A stretch of 64,000 nt of DNA. Origin: Methylobacterium sp. E-045 (lineage in GTDB: Bacteria; Pseudomonadota; Alphaproteobacteria; Rhizobiales; Beijerinckiaceae). The stretch covers positions 248,001 to 312,000 of the forward strand of contig NZ_JAKSYE010000085.1 in the NCBI RefSeq assembly GCF_022829685.1, read 5' to 3'. Position 1 is the first letter of the stretch. The number at the start of each line of letters is the position of its first letter. Under the pieces are notes generated by a model, which saw nothing but the letters and a program-made list of their open reading frames with translations, searched no databases and had not been told where the DNA came from. A program made the position numbers and the translations under genes. Shown piece by piece: positions 54,367 to 64,000 of this stretch.

Positions 54367-56772
54367 TCACCCTGGCTGGATGAAGCTGTCGAGAACCATC
54401 TTGCGGCCGGCCTTATCGAAGTCAACCGTCAGCTTGTTGCCGTCGACGGCCGCCACGCTCCCGGGGCCGAACTTGGTGTGGAAGACTCGCATACCATCCG
54501 AAAACGCAGACGGCGCACCCGTCGACTTCGCGACGAGCTCGCCTTCGATCTGGCGCGGGCCGCCATTGCTCCGGCCGGGCGAGGACGACCTTCCGAAACC
54601 TTGCCCGCCCCCGCCTCCGAACCCCTGGTTTCCCGCGGTGTTGGCCTGCGCCCGCTGCCAGCCCGGCGTCCCATAGGATGAGCCGAACGGCGCCGGGTTG
54701 CGATCGAAGCGCGAGGCGCCGGCGGAGAAATGCGCGGGAGCGTCGACCACGTCGACGGCGTCGGCGGGCAATTCATCGATGAAGCGGCTCGGCACCGTCG
54801 AAGACCACAGTCCGTGGATGCGGCGGTTGACGGCAAACGACAGTTTGGCGCGCTTGCGGGCTCGAGTCAGGCCCACATGGGCGAGGCGGCGCTCCTCCTC
54901 CAGCCCGGCCCGGCCGCTCTCGTCGAGCGCCCTCTGGTTCGGGAACAGGCCGTCCTCCCAGCCGGGCAGGAACACGGTGTCGAACTCGAGCCCCTTGGCG
55001 GCGTGCAGGGTCATGAGGGAGACGCGGTCGGCCCCCTCCTGCTCGCTCGCCTCCATCACCAGGGAGACGTGCTCGAGGAAGGCCGCCATGTCGGGGAATT
55101 CCTCCATGGAGCGCACGAACTCTTTGAGGTTCTCGAGGCGCCCGGCGGCGTCGGCAGATTTGTCCTTCTGCCACATCTCGGTGTAGCCGGATTCCTCCAG
55201 GACGGTCTGGGCCACCTCCGAATGGGGCTGAGTACCGACCATCCGCGCCCATCGCGAAAAGCTCTCCACCAGGGCGCGGACACCGGAACGCGCGCGGGGC
55301 TTCAGCTCGTCGGTCTCGATCAGGCTGCGCGCCGCCTGGAGCAGCGGTACGCGCTGCGAACGGGAATAACCGTGCAGGATCTGCAGGGTGGCATCTCCCA
55401 GACCGCGCTTCGGGGTGTTGAAGATGCGCTCGAAGGCGAGGTCGTCGGCGGGGTTCATGGTGACGCGCAGATAGGCCAGGGCATCGCGGATCTCGGCGCG
55501 CTCGTAGAAGCGCGGGCCGCCGATGACGCGATACGGCAGGCCGAGCTGGACGAACCGGTCCTCGATCTCGCGCATCTGGGCCGAGATGCGCACGAGCACG
55601 GCGATCTCGGAGAGCGGATGCTGCTTGGCCTGCAGGCTCTCGATGGATTCGCCGAGCTGGCGCGCCTCTTCCTCCGAATCCCAGGCGCCGGACACCGTCA
55701 CCTTCTCGCCGGCCACGTCCTCCGTGCGCAGGGTCTTGCCGAGGCGCCCCTCATTCCTCGCGATGAGCCCCGAGGCGGCGGCGAGGATATGGCCGGTGGA
55801 GCGGTAGTTGCGCTCCAGGCGCACTACGGTGGCGCCGGGAAAGTCGTGCTCGAAGCGCAGGATGTTGTCGACCTCGGCGCCGCGCCAGCCGTAGATCGAC
55901 TGGTCGTCGTCGCCGACGCAGGCGACGTTGCGGTGGCCCTGCGCAAGCAGGCGCAGCCAGAGATACTGGGCGACGTTGGTGTCCTGATACTCGTCCACCA
56001 GGATGTAGCGGAAACGCTGCTGGTAATTGGCCAGCACGTCCGGGTTCTCGCGCCACAGCTTCAGGCAGAGCAGCAGGAGATCGCCGAAATCGGCGGCGTT
56101 CAGGGTTAGCAGCCGGGCCTGATAGGCGGTGTAGAGGGCGCCGCCCTTGCCGAAGGCGAAGGCCCCCGCTTCACCGGGAGGCACCTGTTCGGGCAGGAGA
56201 CCGCGGTTCTTCCACCCGTCGATGGCCGAGGACAGGGCGCGGGCCGGCCAGCGCTTCTCGTCGATGTTCTGGTCGACGATGACCTGCTTCATCAGGCGAA
56301 GCTGGTCGTCCATCCCCAGGATCGTGAAATCGGATTTCAGGCCCACCATCTCGGCGTGCCGGCGCAGGATCTTGGTGCCGATGGAATGGAACGTGCCGAG
56401 CCAGGGCATCCCCTCGCCGGCCGGGCCGATGAGCGCACCGATCCGGTGCTTCATCTCACGGGCGGCCTTGTTGGTGAAGGTCACCGAGAGGATGTCGAAA
56501 GGCCGCGCCTTGCCCGTCGAGACAAGATGGGCGATTCGCGTGGTGAGTACCCGCGTCTTGCCGGTGCCCGCGCCCGCGAGGACGAGGACCGGCCCTTCCG
56601 TCGTCTCGACGGCGCGGCGCTGCTCGGGGTTCAGCCCTTCGAGATAGGGTGAGCCCTGCGGCCTGAGGGAGGCCATGGCGCGGGCGGCGATGGAGCTCTG
56701 CGCGGCCTCGGCCGCCACGCCGGAGGCCGGCGCCGGCACGGACGCCGCCGCTGCGTCGGGATGCTGTTTCAT
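54367..56772 (-). CDS. UvrD/PcrA-type DNA helicase
   Basis: An 801-aa superfamily 1 3'-5' helicase for excision repair or replication-fork maintenance. Motif I LAGAGTGKTR, II VDEYQDTN, III GDDDQSIYGWRGA, IV ERNYRS, V TLHAAKGLEFDTVFLPGWEDGLFP and VI RRLAHVGLTRARKR are all present. The C-terminal end has a Gly-rich linker (QGFGGGGGQGFG) and a Tudor-like tail (GMRVFHTKFGPGSVAAVDGNKLTVDF), which PcrA/UvrD use to contact RNA polymerase. GGGAGG precedes ATG 56772. Confidence 0.95.
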   Translation of the reverse strand: MKQHPDAAAASVPAPASGVAAEAAQSSIAARAMASLRPQGSPYLEGLNPEQRRAVETTEGPVLVLAGAGTGKTRVLTTRIAHLVSTGKARPFDILSVTFTNKAAREMKHRIGALIGPAGEGMPWLGTFHSIGTKILRRHAEMVGLKSDFTILGMDDQLRLMKQVIVDQNIDEKRWPARALSSAIDGWKNRGLLPEQVPPGEAGAFAFGKGGALYTAYQARLLTLNAADFGDLLLLCLKLWRENPDVLANYQQRFRYILVDEYQDTNVAQYLWLRLLAQGHRNVACVGDDDQSIYGWRGAEVDNILRFEHDFPGATVVRLERNYRSTGHILAAASGLIARNEGRLGKTLRTEDVAGEKVTVSGAWDSEEEARQLGESIESLQAKQHPLSEIAVLVRISAQMREIEDRFVQLGLPYRVIGGPRFYERAEIRDALAYLRVTMNPADDLAFERIFNTPKRGLGDATLQILHGYSRSQRVPLLQAARSLIETDELKPRARSGVRALVESFSRWARMVGTQPHSEVAQTVLEESGYTEMWQKDKSADAAGRLENLKEFVRSMEEFPDMAAFLEHVSLVMEASEQEGADRVSLMTLHAAKGLEFDTVFLPGWEDGLFPNQRALDESGRAGLEEERRLAHVGLTRARKRAKLSFAVNRRIHGLWSSTVPSRFIDELPADAVDVVDAPAHFSAGASRFDRNPAPFGSSYGTPGWQRAQANTAGNQGFGGGGGQGFGRSSSPGRSNGGPRQIEGELVAKSTGAPSAFSDGMRVFHTKFGPGSVAAVDGNKLTVDFDKAGRKMVLDSFIQPG

Positions 56773-56913
56773 GCTGCCTCCCTGGACCAAAACGCGAACG
56801 GCGTCGAGGGTCGGGACGACGGGGCCGATCCAGCCTCGCCCGGAAACGGAACTCCGGTTTCATCTCGGGCGTCGTCTCACCATATCCCGGCCGTCATCAC
56901 AGAAGGGTCCTCC

Positions 56914-57165
56914 ATGCGCACGCGTTCTTTGTCCGTCCTCTCCCTCGCAGGCCTAGCCGCCGGTCTCGCCTCGGCTCCGGCCATGGCCCAGTCGCCCGGC
57001 ACGCGGTCGCTGAACGAGACAAACGACCGTCTGGCCACGCAGAGCGAAATTCGCGGCGTCCGGCACCAGCAGCAGTTCGAGAACAATCAGATCCGCATGC
57101 AGATGCAGCGCAACGAGGTCACCCGTCCGGCCCCGGTCGGCCCCGGCATCGCCCCCCGCCGCTGA
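56914..57165 (+). CDS. Small secreted hypothetical protein, 83 aa
   Basis: An exported protein: signal peptide RTRSLSVLSLAGLAAGLASAPAMA (cleavage AMA-QS), then a Gln/Asn/Arg-rich helix-prone mature part (QSEIRGVRHQQQFENNQIRMQMQ). GAAGGG lies upstream of ATG 56914. It is divergent from the helicase gene. No family is recognised. Confidence 0.7.
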   Translation: MRTRSLSVLSLAGLAAGLASAPAMAQSPGTRSLNETNDRLATQSEIRGVRHQQQFENNQIRMQMQRNEVTRPAPVGPGIAPRR

Positions 57166-57350
57166 TCGAACGGGCCGGACGTGAAGCACGGCATCTGTTG
57201 ACCGCGGGATTCGGCCCTGGCGCGCGGCCGGGATCGGTGTGCTATGCCGGATGGGGTGGGGGCACGACCGGGCATCACGTCCGGTGAGACGACGTGCCCG
57301 CCCCATGGCAGTCCCGGAAACCGGGCCGGAGCGAGGCGGAAACCAAGACG

Positions 57351-60300
57351 GTGCGAGACATCCTGACCGCGCTGGCGGGCGCCGTCATCCTGATCCTCGT
57401 CGCGGCCCTCGCGGTCCCACCCCTTGTGGCCTGGGAGAGCTACCGTACGCTGGTGGACCGGGCGATCGGGCGATCCCTCGGCCTCGACGCACGCACCGAA
57501 GGCCGGATCGGCGTCAGGCTCCTGCCCTCGCCGCACTTGAGCGTCGATCGTCTCCGCATCGGCGGACAGGCCGACAAGCCGGCCCTCGACCTCCAGTCCG
57601 TCCGGGCCGAGATCGGCCTGACGCCGCTGCTGACGGGAGAGATCCGCTTCACCGAGACGCGGATCGGCCGGGCCGAGATCAAGCTTCCGATCAGCGACGA
57701 CGACGCGATCCGCCTGCCCGCCGACCTCTACCGGACCCTCGCCGCCCAGGACCTCGCCATTGAGGATCTGACGATCGGACAGGTCGTCCTGACGACCCTC
57801 GTGCCGCAGAGCGGCCGCACCGATCAGGTCCGGGCCGACGCGGTACATCTTTCCGCACCTCGTCTCCTTGGGCCCTGGCGGATCGAGGGGATGAGCGGCG
57901 CGGTCGCCTTCCGCGTCGCCACCGGCGAGCCGGCGGAGGACGGCAGCGTCGCGGTGAAGATCTCGGGCGGCGGCGATACCCATCCGCGTTTCGAGGCCGA
58001 TGCCCGCCTGCGCCTCGACCCGGTGCCGGGCGATCCGGAGGCCGACGGCGACGCCCTGCGCGCGATGATCCCGAAGGCGGAAGGGACGGCACGGGTCGTG
58101 GTCGGTCCGCCGGTCCAGGTGGCGGGCGCCTACCTGCCGTTCTCGCTGGGCGGGACGTTCAAAGCCCACGGCCCCATCGTGCGATTCTCCGACTTGAAGG
58201 CCGAGATCGATCCCGGCGGTCAGGCCATGCGCCTCGCCGGCACCGGGCGGATCGACCTGCGTGCCTGGAGGGCGGCACTGACCCTGGAGACCCGCCGCCT
58301 GGATCTCGACTCCTTCCTGCTCTCCACGGGAGGACAGGCCCTCCTCGCGCGCGGGATGCCACGGGCGGGCTCCGAGCTGCCGATGATGGTCGATCTCGAT
58401 CTCGGCATCGAGAGCGTCGCCCTCGGCCTCGACGATTGGACGAACCTGCGACTGTCCGGCACGTTCGACCGGACGAGAGGGCTCGCCCTCCGGCGCTTCT
58501 CGGTGACGGCACCGGGCGCGGCCGCCCTCACCGCCTCCGGCGAGGTCGATACACAGCCGGCCCTCCGCTTCACGGGCAATGTCTCCCTCGACGCCGCCGC
58601 CTCCGACGGATTCGGGCGCTACCTGCGCAAGTTCGGCTTCGGCGGCCCGGCCGTCGCGGTGATGGACGGGCGCCCGATCCAGGCAGCCGCCGACCTGTCG
58701 ACGGCGAGCCCGTCGCTGTCGCTGCGCAACCTGCGCCTCTCCCTCGGAGAGGCGCGGATCACCGGCAACGCCCGCTACACCCAGGCGGAGCCGGGCGGGC
58801 GCGGCCGCTTCGACGCGCAACTCTCGGCGCAGGGCGTCGACATCGCCGCCCTGCCCTCCTTCGGCAACGCCCTGTCCGGCCTCCACGACCACGATATCGG
58901 CCTGACGATCCAGGCGCGGGACGTGCGCTACGGGCCGGCCGGAGCCCGTTCGGGCAACGGGACCATCGCCGCGAGCATCCAGTCGGACGGGGCGAGCCTC
59001 AATGTCAGCAGCCTCGACGTCACGGATGTCGCCGGCGCCAACGCCAAGCTCTCCGGCCGCATCGCCCCGGATGGGTCCGGCCGCATCGCCGGCCGGATGT
59101 GGGCACCGGTGGCCGCGCCCCTCGTCGCCCTCCTCGACCGGACCTGGATCGCCGAAGCCCGGATGATCCCGGGCTTTCTCCGTGCCGGCGCCCTCGACCT
59201 CGCCGTGACCCTGGAGCGCGAGGCCGGGGACGCCGACACCTTGCGCACCAGCGCCGACGGGACCGCGGCGGGCGGCAGCCTCGACCTCGACCTGCTGTCG
59301 CGGGACGGCCGTATCGACAGCCTCTCCCTCGCCTTGACGACCCCGCTCGCCGGGCGCTGGTTCGAGCGCGAGGACATGGCCGCCCTGCGCAAGCCCGCCG
59401 CCCTGCGCATCGCCGGGACACGCGGGCGGGCCGGCGCCGATGGCGCGGCTCCGCCCCTCGGCCTCGACATCTCCGGCACCATCGCCGACCTCAGCCTCTC
59501 GACGGTGAAGCCCGTCGTGCCCGGTCCGGGCCAGGCCCCGCCGGAAGCCGGCGAGATCCGGGTGAAGACACCCGACCTCGCGCCCTTCCTTCTCCTCGCC
59601 GGCAGTACCTCCGCCCTGCCCTCGCCGCTGCCGGCGGAATTGCTAGTCGGGTTGTCGCGGGCGGGACGGGATGCCCATGCGGATGTAGCCGGGCGGATCG
59701 CCGGAGCCACGATCCTCGCCAACGTCAACCGGTCGCCCACCGGCGACATCTTCGGCAGCGTGGCGCTGGGGCGGCTGTCGCTGCCCTGGCTCGCCGCGTC
59801 CCTGGTGATTCCGCCTGACGGGAAGAAGCAGGAGGCCGGCGACGGCGCCCGGTTCGGCCCTCCGCCGGCGGAGCGCCCCCCCATCGACCTCGACGTGAGG
59901 GTGGACACGCTCGATCTCGGCCGTCGCTTCACGGCCGAGGGCGCGGCCTTCGGTGCACGCCTCGACAACGGCGTCCTCTCGATCCGGGACTTCAGCGGCC
60001 GCCTCGCCGGGGGCCGTCTCATGGGGACCGTCACCCTGTCCCGGCAGGGCGGAGCCGCAGCGATCACCGGGGACGGGAGCCTGAGCGACGCCTCCATCGC
60101 CGATCTCGTCGGTCCGGGGCCGATCTCCGGCCGCGCCAGTGCAAACCTGCGCTTCGGCGCCTCGGGCCAGAGCCTGGCGAACATGGCCAGCAATCTCGGC
60201 GGCAGCGGCGACATCGCCCTCACCGACCTCGTGCTGCCCGGCGGCGATCCGGGCGGGATCGAGCGCGCCCTGGCGAAAGCGCTGGCAGAAGACGATCCGC

Positions 60301-60950
60301 TGCGGGACGGACGGCTTCAGGCCCTCGTCGCCGAGGAACTCGCCGCCGCGCCGATGGCGGTGAAAGGGACCGTCAAGGCGCCGGCGAGCCTCACCGGCGG
60401 GTCGCTCCGCGCAGCCCCCCTCGCCTTCGATCTCGGCGGGCCACGCTGGTCCGGCACCCTCGCCATCGACCTGACGACCGGGCGGTTCGACGCCCGCGGG
60501 ACATTGACCGGGAGCGGCGCCCCAAAGGGCTGGACCGGAGGGGTTCCGTCGGTGCAGCTCGGCTATTCCGGCCCGCTGGGTAAACCCGAGCGCAGCGTCG
60601 ATGCCGGCCCGCTGACCAACGGCCTCGCCGCCGTGGTCCTGCAGCGCGAACTCGACAAGATCGAGCTGTTCGAGGCGGATCAGATGGAGCGCCAGCGGCG
60701 CCGTGCCAGGATCGAGATGGACAAGGCCCGCACCGCCGCGATCAAGGCGGCGGCCGAGAAGGCCGCTGCGGAGAAAGCCGCGACCGAGAAAGCTGCAGCG
60801 GAGAAGGCGGCCGCCGAGGAAGCCGCGCGTCAGGCACGCATCCGCGCCCTGGCGCCGAGTCTGGAGGATGCCGCCCGCCGCGCCGCCGACGGGTTGCCGG
60901 TCCTGGATGTTCCGGGCCGGGCCGTCGAGCCGCCCGCACCCCAGCCCTGA
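57351..60950 (+). CDS. AsmA family protein
   Basis: A 1199-aa AsmA-like protein: one N-terminal membrane anchor (RDILTALAGAVILILVAALAVPPL), then a long repetitive beta-groove region of the type that bridges the envelope and is thought to carry phospholipids between inner and outer membranes. It ends with a charged Ala/Glu/Lys coiled coil made of AAEKA-type 5-residue repeats (about residues 1139-1163) and a Pro-rich tail. GTG 57351 fits the family start; GTG 57294 is an in-frame alternative. It stands alone. Confidence 0.88.
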   Translation: MRDILTALAGAVILILVAALAVPPLVAWESYRTLVDRAIGRSLGLDARTEGRIGVRLLPSPHLSVDRLRIGGQADKPALDLQSVRAEIGLTPLLTGEIRFTETRIGRAEIKLPISDDDAIRLPADLYRTLAAQDLAIEDLTIGQVVLTTLVPQSGRTDQVRADAVHLSAPRLLGPWRIEGMSGAVAFRVATGEPAEDGSVAVKISGGGDTHPRFEADARLRLDPVPGDPEADGDALRAMIPKAEGTARVVVGPPVQVAGAYLPFSLGGTFKAHGPIVRFSDLKAEIDPGGQAMRLAGTGRIDLRAWRAALTLETRRLDLDSFLLSTGGQALLARGMPRAGSELPMMVDLDLGIESVALGLDDWTNLRLSGTFDRTRGLALRRFSVTAPGAAALTASGEVDTQPALRFTGNVSLDAAASDGFGRYLRKFGFGGPAVAVMDGRPIQAAADLSTASPSLSLRNLRLSLGEARITGNARYTQAEPGGRGRFDAQLSAQGVDIAALPSFGNALSGLHDHDIGLTIQARDVRYGPAGARSGNGTIAASIQSDGASLNVSSLDVTDVAGANAKLSGRIAPDGSGRIAGRMWAPVAAPLVALLDRTWIAEARMIPGFLRAGALDLAVTLEREAGDADTLRTSADGTAAGGSLDLDLLSRDGRIDSLSLALTTPLAGRWFEREDMAALRKPAALRIAGTRGRAGADGAAPPLGLDISGTIADLSLSTVKPVVPGPGQAPPEAGEIRVKTPDLAPFLLLAGSTSALPSPLPAELLVGLSRAGRDAHADVAGRIAGATILANVNRSPTGDIFGSVALGRLSLPWLAASLVIPPDGKKQEAGDGARFGPPPAERPPIDLDVRVDTLDLGRRFTAEGAAFGARLDNGVLSIRDFSGRLAGGRLMGTVTLSRQGGAAAITGDGSLSDASIADLVGPGPISGRASANLRFGASGQSLANMASNLGGSGDIALTDLVLPGGDPGGIERALAKALAEDDPLRDGRLQALVAEELAAAPMAVKGTVKAPASLTGGSLRAAPLAFDLGGPRWSGTLAIDLTTGRFDARGTLTGSGAPKGWTGGVPSVQLGYSGPLGKPERSVDAGPLTNGLAAVVLQRELDKIELFEADQMERQRRRARIEMDKARTAAIKAAAEKAAAEKAATEKAAAEKAAAEEAARQARIRALAPSLEDAARRAADGLPVLDVPGRAVEPPAPQP

Positions 60951-60978
60951 TTGCGGCCCGTTTCGAGGCCGGGGACGA

Positions 60979-61764
60979 TCAGGGAGCCGGCCGCAAGGCT
61001 CGGGCGGCGGCGATCGCATCGGTGAGTACCGGATTGGCACCCTCGGCCTTGAGGGTCGACACCGGAACGATCACCACGTCGGCGCAGGCCTGAACGACAT
61101 GGGCGAGATCGAACTGGACCGCGAGGCCGCCCGCCTTCGCATCGAGCCAAACGGTCATCGCCGGCGGCCCGTCGCCGATCGAAGTCGAGACCGCCTCGCG
61201 GCACTCGTCGTCCTCGGCATCCACCTTCGCCTGGCCGGTCCTGGGGCGATAAGCCTTGAGGTAGAGGTCGAAGAGCCGCTTCGAGGACAGGGACACCATC
61301 CTGCTACCATCCATTTCGGTCTGGAGCGCCACCTTGCCGGTGAGGGCGGGTGGCAGCAGCGCGGTCCAATCGACGGGAGCGCCCGAGGTGAGGTCGTAAA
61401 CGATCGCCGAGGTCCCGGTATTGGGATGCGCGCCGCCGCAGAAGGAACTGTCGGTCATCGTGTAACTGAGGAAGCGGGGCCCCCGCATGGTCACCTCGAT
61501 ATGCCGGCCGTAATCGGCATGTTTGCCTCCCTCGGCCAGACACTCGGCGGCGGCTTTGCGCACGGCCCCGTCCAGGCGATGGACGGCGGTGTTGATGCGC
61601 CGCTCCGCGTCGTCGACCGGGTTGGCGATCCGCGGCATCGCCGACAGATCCTTGGCGAGATCGGGACGGACCTCAAGGGACACCGCCCTGTCCGCCGCCG
61701 CGCCCGGGGCAAGGGTCGCCAGCAGACACGCGGCGACTGCAGCGGTTCGGGCGAAGGCCGTCAC
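60979..61764 (-). CDS. Secreted DUF3298-like protein
   Basis: A 261-aa exported protein. It has a signal peptide (AVAACLLATLAPGAAA) and a PdaC/RsiV-like fold: IEVTMRGPRFLSYTMTDSSFCGGAHPNTGTSAIVYDLTSGAPVDWTALL, with the conserved GGAHPN turn, then the C-terminal DUF3298 part. Function of this group is mostly unknown. GTG 61764 overlaps the oligopeptidase stop (GTGA), so the genes are coupled. Confidence 0.8.
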   Translation of the reverse strand: MTAFARTAAVAACLLATLAPGAAADRAVSLEVRPDLAKDLSAMPRIANPVDDAERRINTAVHRLDGAVRKAAAECLAEGGKHADYGRHIEVTMRGPRFLSYTMTDSSFCGGAHPNTGTSAIVYDLTSGAPVDWTALLPPALTGKVALQTEMDGSRMVSLSSKRLFDLYLKAYRPRTGQAKVDAEDDECREAVSTSIGDGPPAMTVWLDAKAGGLAVQFDLAHVVQACADVVIVPVSTLKAEGANPVLTDAIAAARALRPAP

Positions 61765-63929
61765 GGCTGCGCCCCATCGCCGACCCCCGCCCGCCCCACC
61801 GCCCGCAGGGCGAAGGCATAGATCAGGGCCACTTCCTCCAGCCGGTCGAAGCGTCCGGCCGCCCCGCCATGGCCGGCTTCCATGTTGATCCGCATCAGGA
61901 TCGGGCCGCCGCCCGTCATCGTGGCGCGCAGGCGCGCCACCCATTTCGCCGGCTCCCAATAGGTCACGCGCGGATCGGTGAGGCCGCCCAGCGCAAGGAT
62001 CGCCGGGTAGTTCTGCGCCGAGACGTTGTCGTAGGGCGAGTAGGACAGGATCGTCTCGAAATCCTCGACGCTCGCACCCGGATTGCCCCATTCGGGCCAT
62101 TCCGGCGGGGTCAGCGGCAGGTCGCCGTCGAGCATGGTGTTGAGCACGTCGACGAAAGGCACGTCGGCGACGATCCCGGCGAAGAGCTCCGGCGCGAGGT
62201 TGGCCACCGCCCCCATCAGCATCCCGCCGGCCGAGCCGCCATGGGCGACGATGCGGCCGGGCGTGGTGTATCCGGCCTCCGCAAGAGCGTGGCCGCAGGC
62301 GACGAAGTCCGTAAAGGTATTCGGCTTCTTGCCCCGCTTGCCGTCCATGTACCAGTGCCAGCCCTTCTCGGTACCGCCGCGCACATGGGCGATGGCATAG
62401 ACGAAGCCGCGATCCACCAGCGACAGCAGGTTGGTGCGGAACGCGGCCGGCATCAGCGTGCCATAGGACCCGTAGCCATAGAGCAGCAGCGGGGCCGAGC
62501 CGTCGAGGACGAGGTCGCGGCGGTGGAGGAGCGAGATCGGCACGCTCTCCCCATCCGGCGCCGTGGCGAAGATCCGGCGCGTCACATAGGCGGAGGCATC
62601 GTGCCCGCTCGGGATCGTCTGGCGCTTGCGCAGCTGCCGCGCGCGGGTCGTGCAATCGTAATCGTAGGTCTCGGCCGGCGTGGTCATCGACGAATAGGTG
62701 AAGCGGATCACCGCCGTCTCGAACTCGTGCCCCGGCTGGAGACCGAGGGAATAGGCCTCCTCGGCGAAGGCCACGACATGCTCGTTGCCCTGTGTGTCTC
62801 GCACGACGATGCGGGGCCGCGCATTCTCGATCTCAAGGCGCACAAGGTGCTGGGCGATGACGTGCTGGTGACGGATCATCACGCCGCGCCGGTGCGGAAT
62901 CAGGTCGTTCCAATGGGCGCGGCCCGACGCGCCGATGCGGGTGGTGACGATCTTGAAGTCCTCGGCCCCATCCGCGTTGGTCAGGATGAAGAGGTGATTT
63001 CCCCAATTCTCCACGGAGTAGATCAGCAGCGGCTCCCGCGGCTGAACGCATAGCAGGGTTGCATCCGGCGACTTGCGGTCAAGGAGATGAACCTCGGACG
63101 TCTCGTGGTCGCTCGCCGTGATGGCGAGGTAATCGCGCGATTGAGTCGTCTCGATATGGACGAAGAATCCGGAATCCCGCTCCTCGTAGAGCAACGTATC
63201 GGTGGCCTGCTCGGTGCCCACCACGTGATGCATGACGCGGGCGGGACGATGGTTCTCGTCAACGGCCACATAGTGGAACGACAGCCCGTCGGCGGACCAG
63301 ACCACCTCGCCGGTGGTGGCCTCGATGCGGTCCGGGAGATCCTGTCCCGTGCCGAGGTCGCGGACGCGAATGGTGTGGAGTTCGGACCCCTTCGAATCCG
63401 CGCTCCAGGCGAGGCGGGTATGGTCGTCCGCATGGACCGCCGCGGCGAGTTCGAAGAAGGGCAACCCTTTGCCCTCCTCGTCTCCGTCGAGGAGGATCTC
63501 CTCGCCCTCTTCCGGACCGCCCGTCCCGGCCGTCTCCGCCCCCTGACCGGGGATGACCACGACCGTGCGCGGACGCCGGCAGACGAGGGGGTGCTGCCCG
63601 CCCTCGCGATGACGGGTGTAATAGGCGAAGGCACCGTCCGGCTCGGGCACGCCGCTATCGTCCTCGCGGATGCGACCGCGCATTTCCGCGACCAAGATCT
63701 TGCGTAGAGAACCAAGATCGCCGAGGGCCGCCTCCGTATACGCGTTCTCGGCATCGAGATATGCCTGGATATCGGGCGGGAGCGCCGTGGGGTCCTTGAG
63801 CACGTCGCGCCAGTTCTCGGCCTTCAACCAAGAATAATTGTCGGAAATTGCCCGTCCGTGCACAGTGAATGTGTGCGGACGCACCTCGGCGACGGGCGGC
63901 TTGCTTTCCAGGTGGAAAAGATCGTCCAT
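61761..63929 (-). CDS. ptrB: Oligopeptidase B-type S9 serine peptidase
   Basis: A 722-aa prolyl-oligopeptidase-family enzyme that cuts short peptides after basic residues. A beta-propeller (about residues 70-420) gates the alpha/beta-hydrolase domain; the triad is Ser566 (HGGSAGGML), Asp652 (GLTDPRV) and His687 (AGHGGAAG). AHVRGGTEKGWHWYMDGK is typical of oligopeptidase B. ATG 63929 has AGGT about 9 bases upstream; GTG 63956 is in frame but lacks a ribosome site. No signal peptide. The last 70 bases of the window are upstream sequence. Confidence 0.93.
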   Translation of the reverse strand: MDDLFHLESKPPVAEVRPHTFTVHGRAISDNYSWLKAENWRDVLKDPTALPPDIQAYLDAENAYTEAALGDLGSLRKILVAEMRGRIREDDSGVPEPDGAFAYYTRHREGGQHPLVCRRPRTVVVIPGQGAETAGTGGPEEGEEILLDGDEEGKGLPFFELAAAVHADDHTRLAWSADSKGSELHTIRVRDLGTGQDLPDRIEATTGEVVWSADGLSFHYVAVDENHRPARVMHHVVGTEQATDTLLYEERDSGFFVHIETTQSRDYLAITASDHETSEVHLLDRKSPDATLLCVQPREPLLIYSVENWGNHLFILTNADGAEDFKIVTTRIGASGRAHWNDLIPHRRGVMIRHQHVIAQHLVRLEIENARPRIVVRDTQGNEHVVAFAEEAYSLGLQPGHEFETAVIRFTYSSMTTPAETYDYDCTTRARQLRKRQTIPSGHDASAYVTRRIFATAPDGESVPISLLHRRDLVLDGSAPLLLYGYGSYGTLMPAAFRTNLLSLVDRGFVYAIAHVRGGTEKGWHWYMDGKRGKKPNTFTDFVACGHALAEAGYTTPGRIVAHGGSAGGMLMGAVANLAPELFAGIVADVPFVDVLNTMLDGDLPLTPPEWPEWGNPGASVEDFETILSYSPYDNVSAQNYPAILALGGLTDPRVTYWEPAKWVARLRATMTGGGPILMRINMEAGHGGAAGRFDRLEEVALIYAFALRAVGRAGVGDGAQP

Positions 63930-64000
63930 GGGTAGACCTGCAAGGTTGCCAACCACCGTCGGCTGAATAGCGTAGCGGCGACCGATCCGGTTACCGGTCC

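Overview
The window is high-GC alphaproteobacterial chromosome, most likely Methylobacterium or Methylorubrum (Hyphomicrobiales). The best evidence is a MeaB that reads almost like the M. extorquens protein as I remember it. The FCD-type GntR regulators, the TRAP transporter, the Bradyrhizobium-type amino acid:carrier-protein ligase operon and a dispersed GAAAATGCTCTAG-type repeat agree with this. Genes are tightly packed, with many ATGA/GTGA overlaps. I see no prophage, complete insertion sequence, CRISPR array or rRNA operon.

Layout. 1-9.3 kb: the 5' part of clpB, a MOSC protein, small hypotheticals, argB, tRNA-Thr(GGU), a Nudix hydrolase, an OhrR-type MarR regulator, a periplasmic L-asparaginase and a bestrophin-like membrane protein. 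9.8-19 kb: a long family I CoA-transferase, a short RTX-type secreted protein, UDP-glucose dehydrogenase, a three-gene iron-chelate/B12-type ABC importer with a small conserved protein, and an MFS transporter. 19.1-27.8 kb: a minus-strand operon of carrier protein, acyl-CoA-dehydrogenase-like flavoprotein, amino acid:carrier-protein ligase, DUF1839, GH2-like hydrolase and two-module alpha/beta hydrolase, followed by an ADP-ribosylglycohydrolase. 27.9-32.5 kb: an Atm1-type exporter, a LysM protein and a LOG-family phosphoribohydrolase. 32.6-37.6 kb: a TRAP transporter operon divergent from a GntR gene, a decayed chemotaxis-receptor gene and a second GntR gene. 37.7-43.1 kb: zwf, an SDR, an L,D-transpeptidase, a VOC protein and an acidic small protein. 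43.2-49.4 kb: a DUF900-type lipoprotein hydrolase, meaB translationally coupled to pcp, a CsbD/DUF883-like protein, and a bdhA-adc-patatin group. 49.6-64 kb: accA, a second L,D-transpeptidase-like lipoprotein, a His/Met/Arg-rich small secreted protein, phoH, a UvrD/PcrA helicase, an AsmA protein, a DUF3298-like protein and oligopeptidase B.

How the genes fit together. The most unusual unit is the operon reading from 27662 down to 20127. A SerRS-like ligase should load an amino acid on the dedicated carrier protein. A flavoenzyme that lacks the usual catalytic Glu region may then modify it. A DUF1839 protein with a Cys/Asp/His pattern like BtrH of butirosin synthesis could transfer it, and a cytoplasmic GH2-like protein and a Cys-box alpha/beta hydrolase may process the product. 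The product is unknown. Central carbon functions (zwf, meaB, accA, bdhA/adc, CoA-transferase) fit a methylotroph with the ethylmalonyl-CoA pathway and polyhydroxybutyrate turnover. The two L,D-transpeptidases and the LysM protein fit the L,D-crosslinked, pole-growing envelope of this order.
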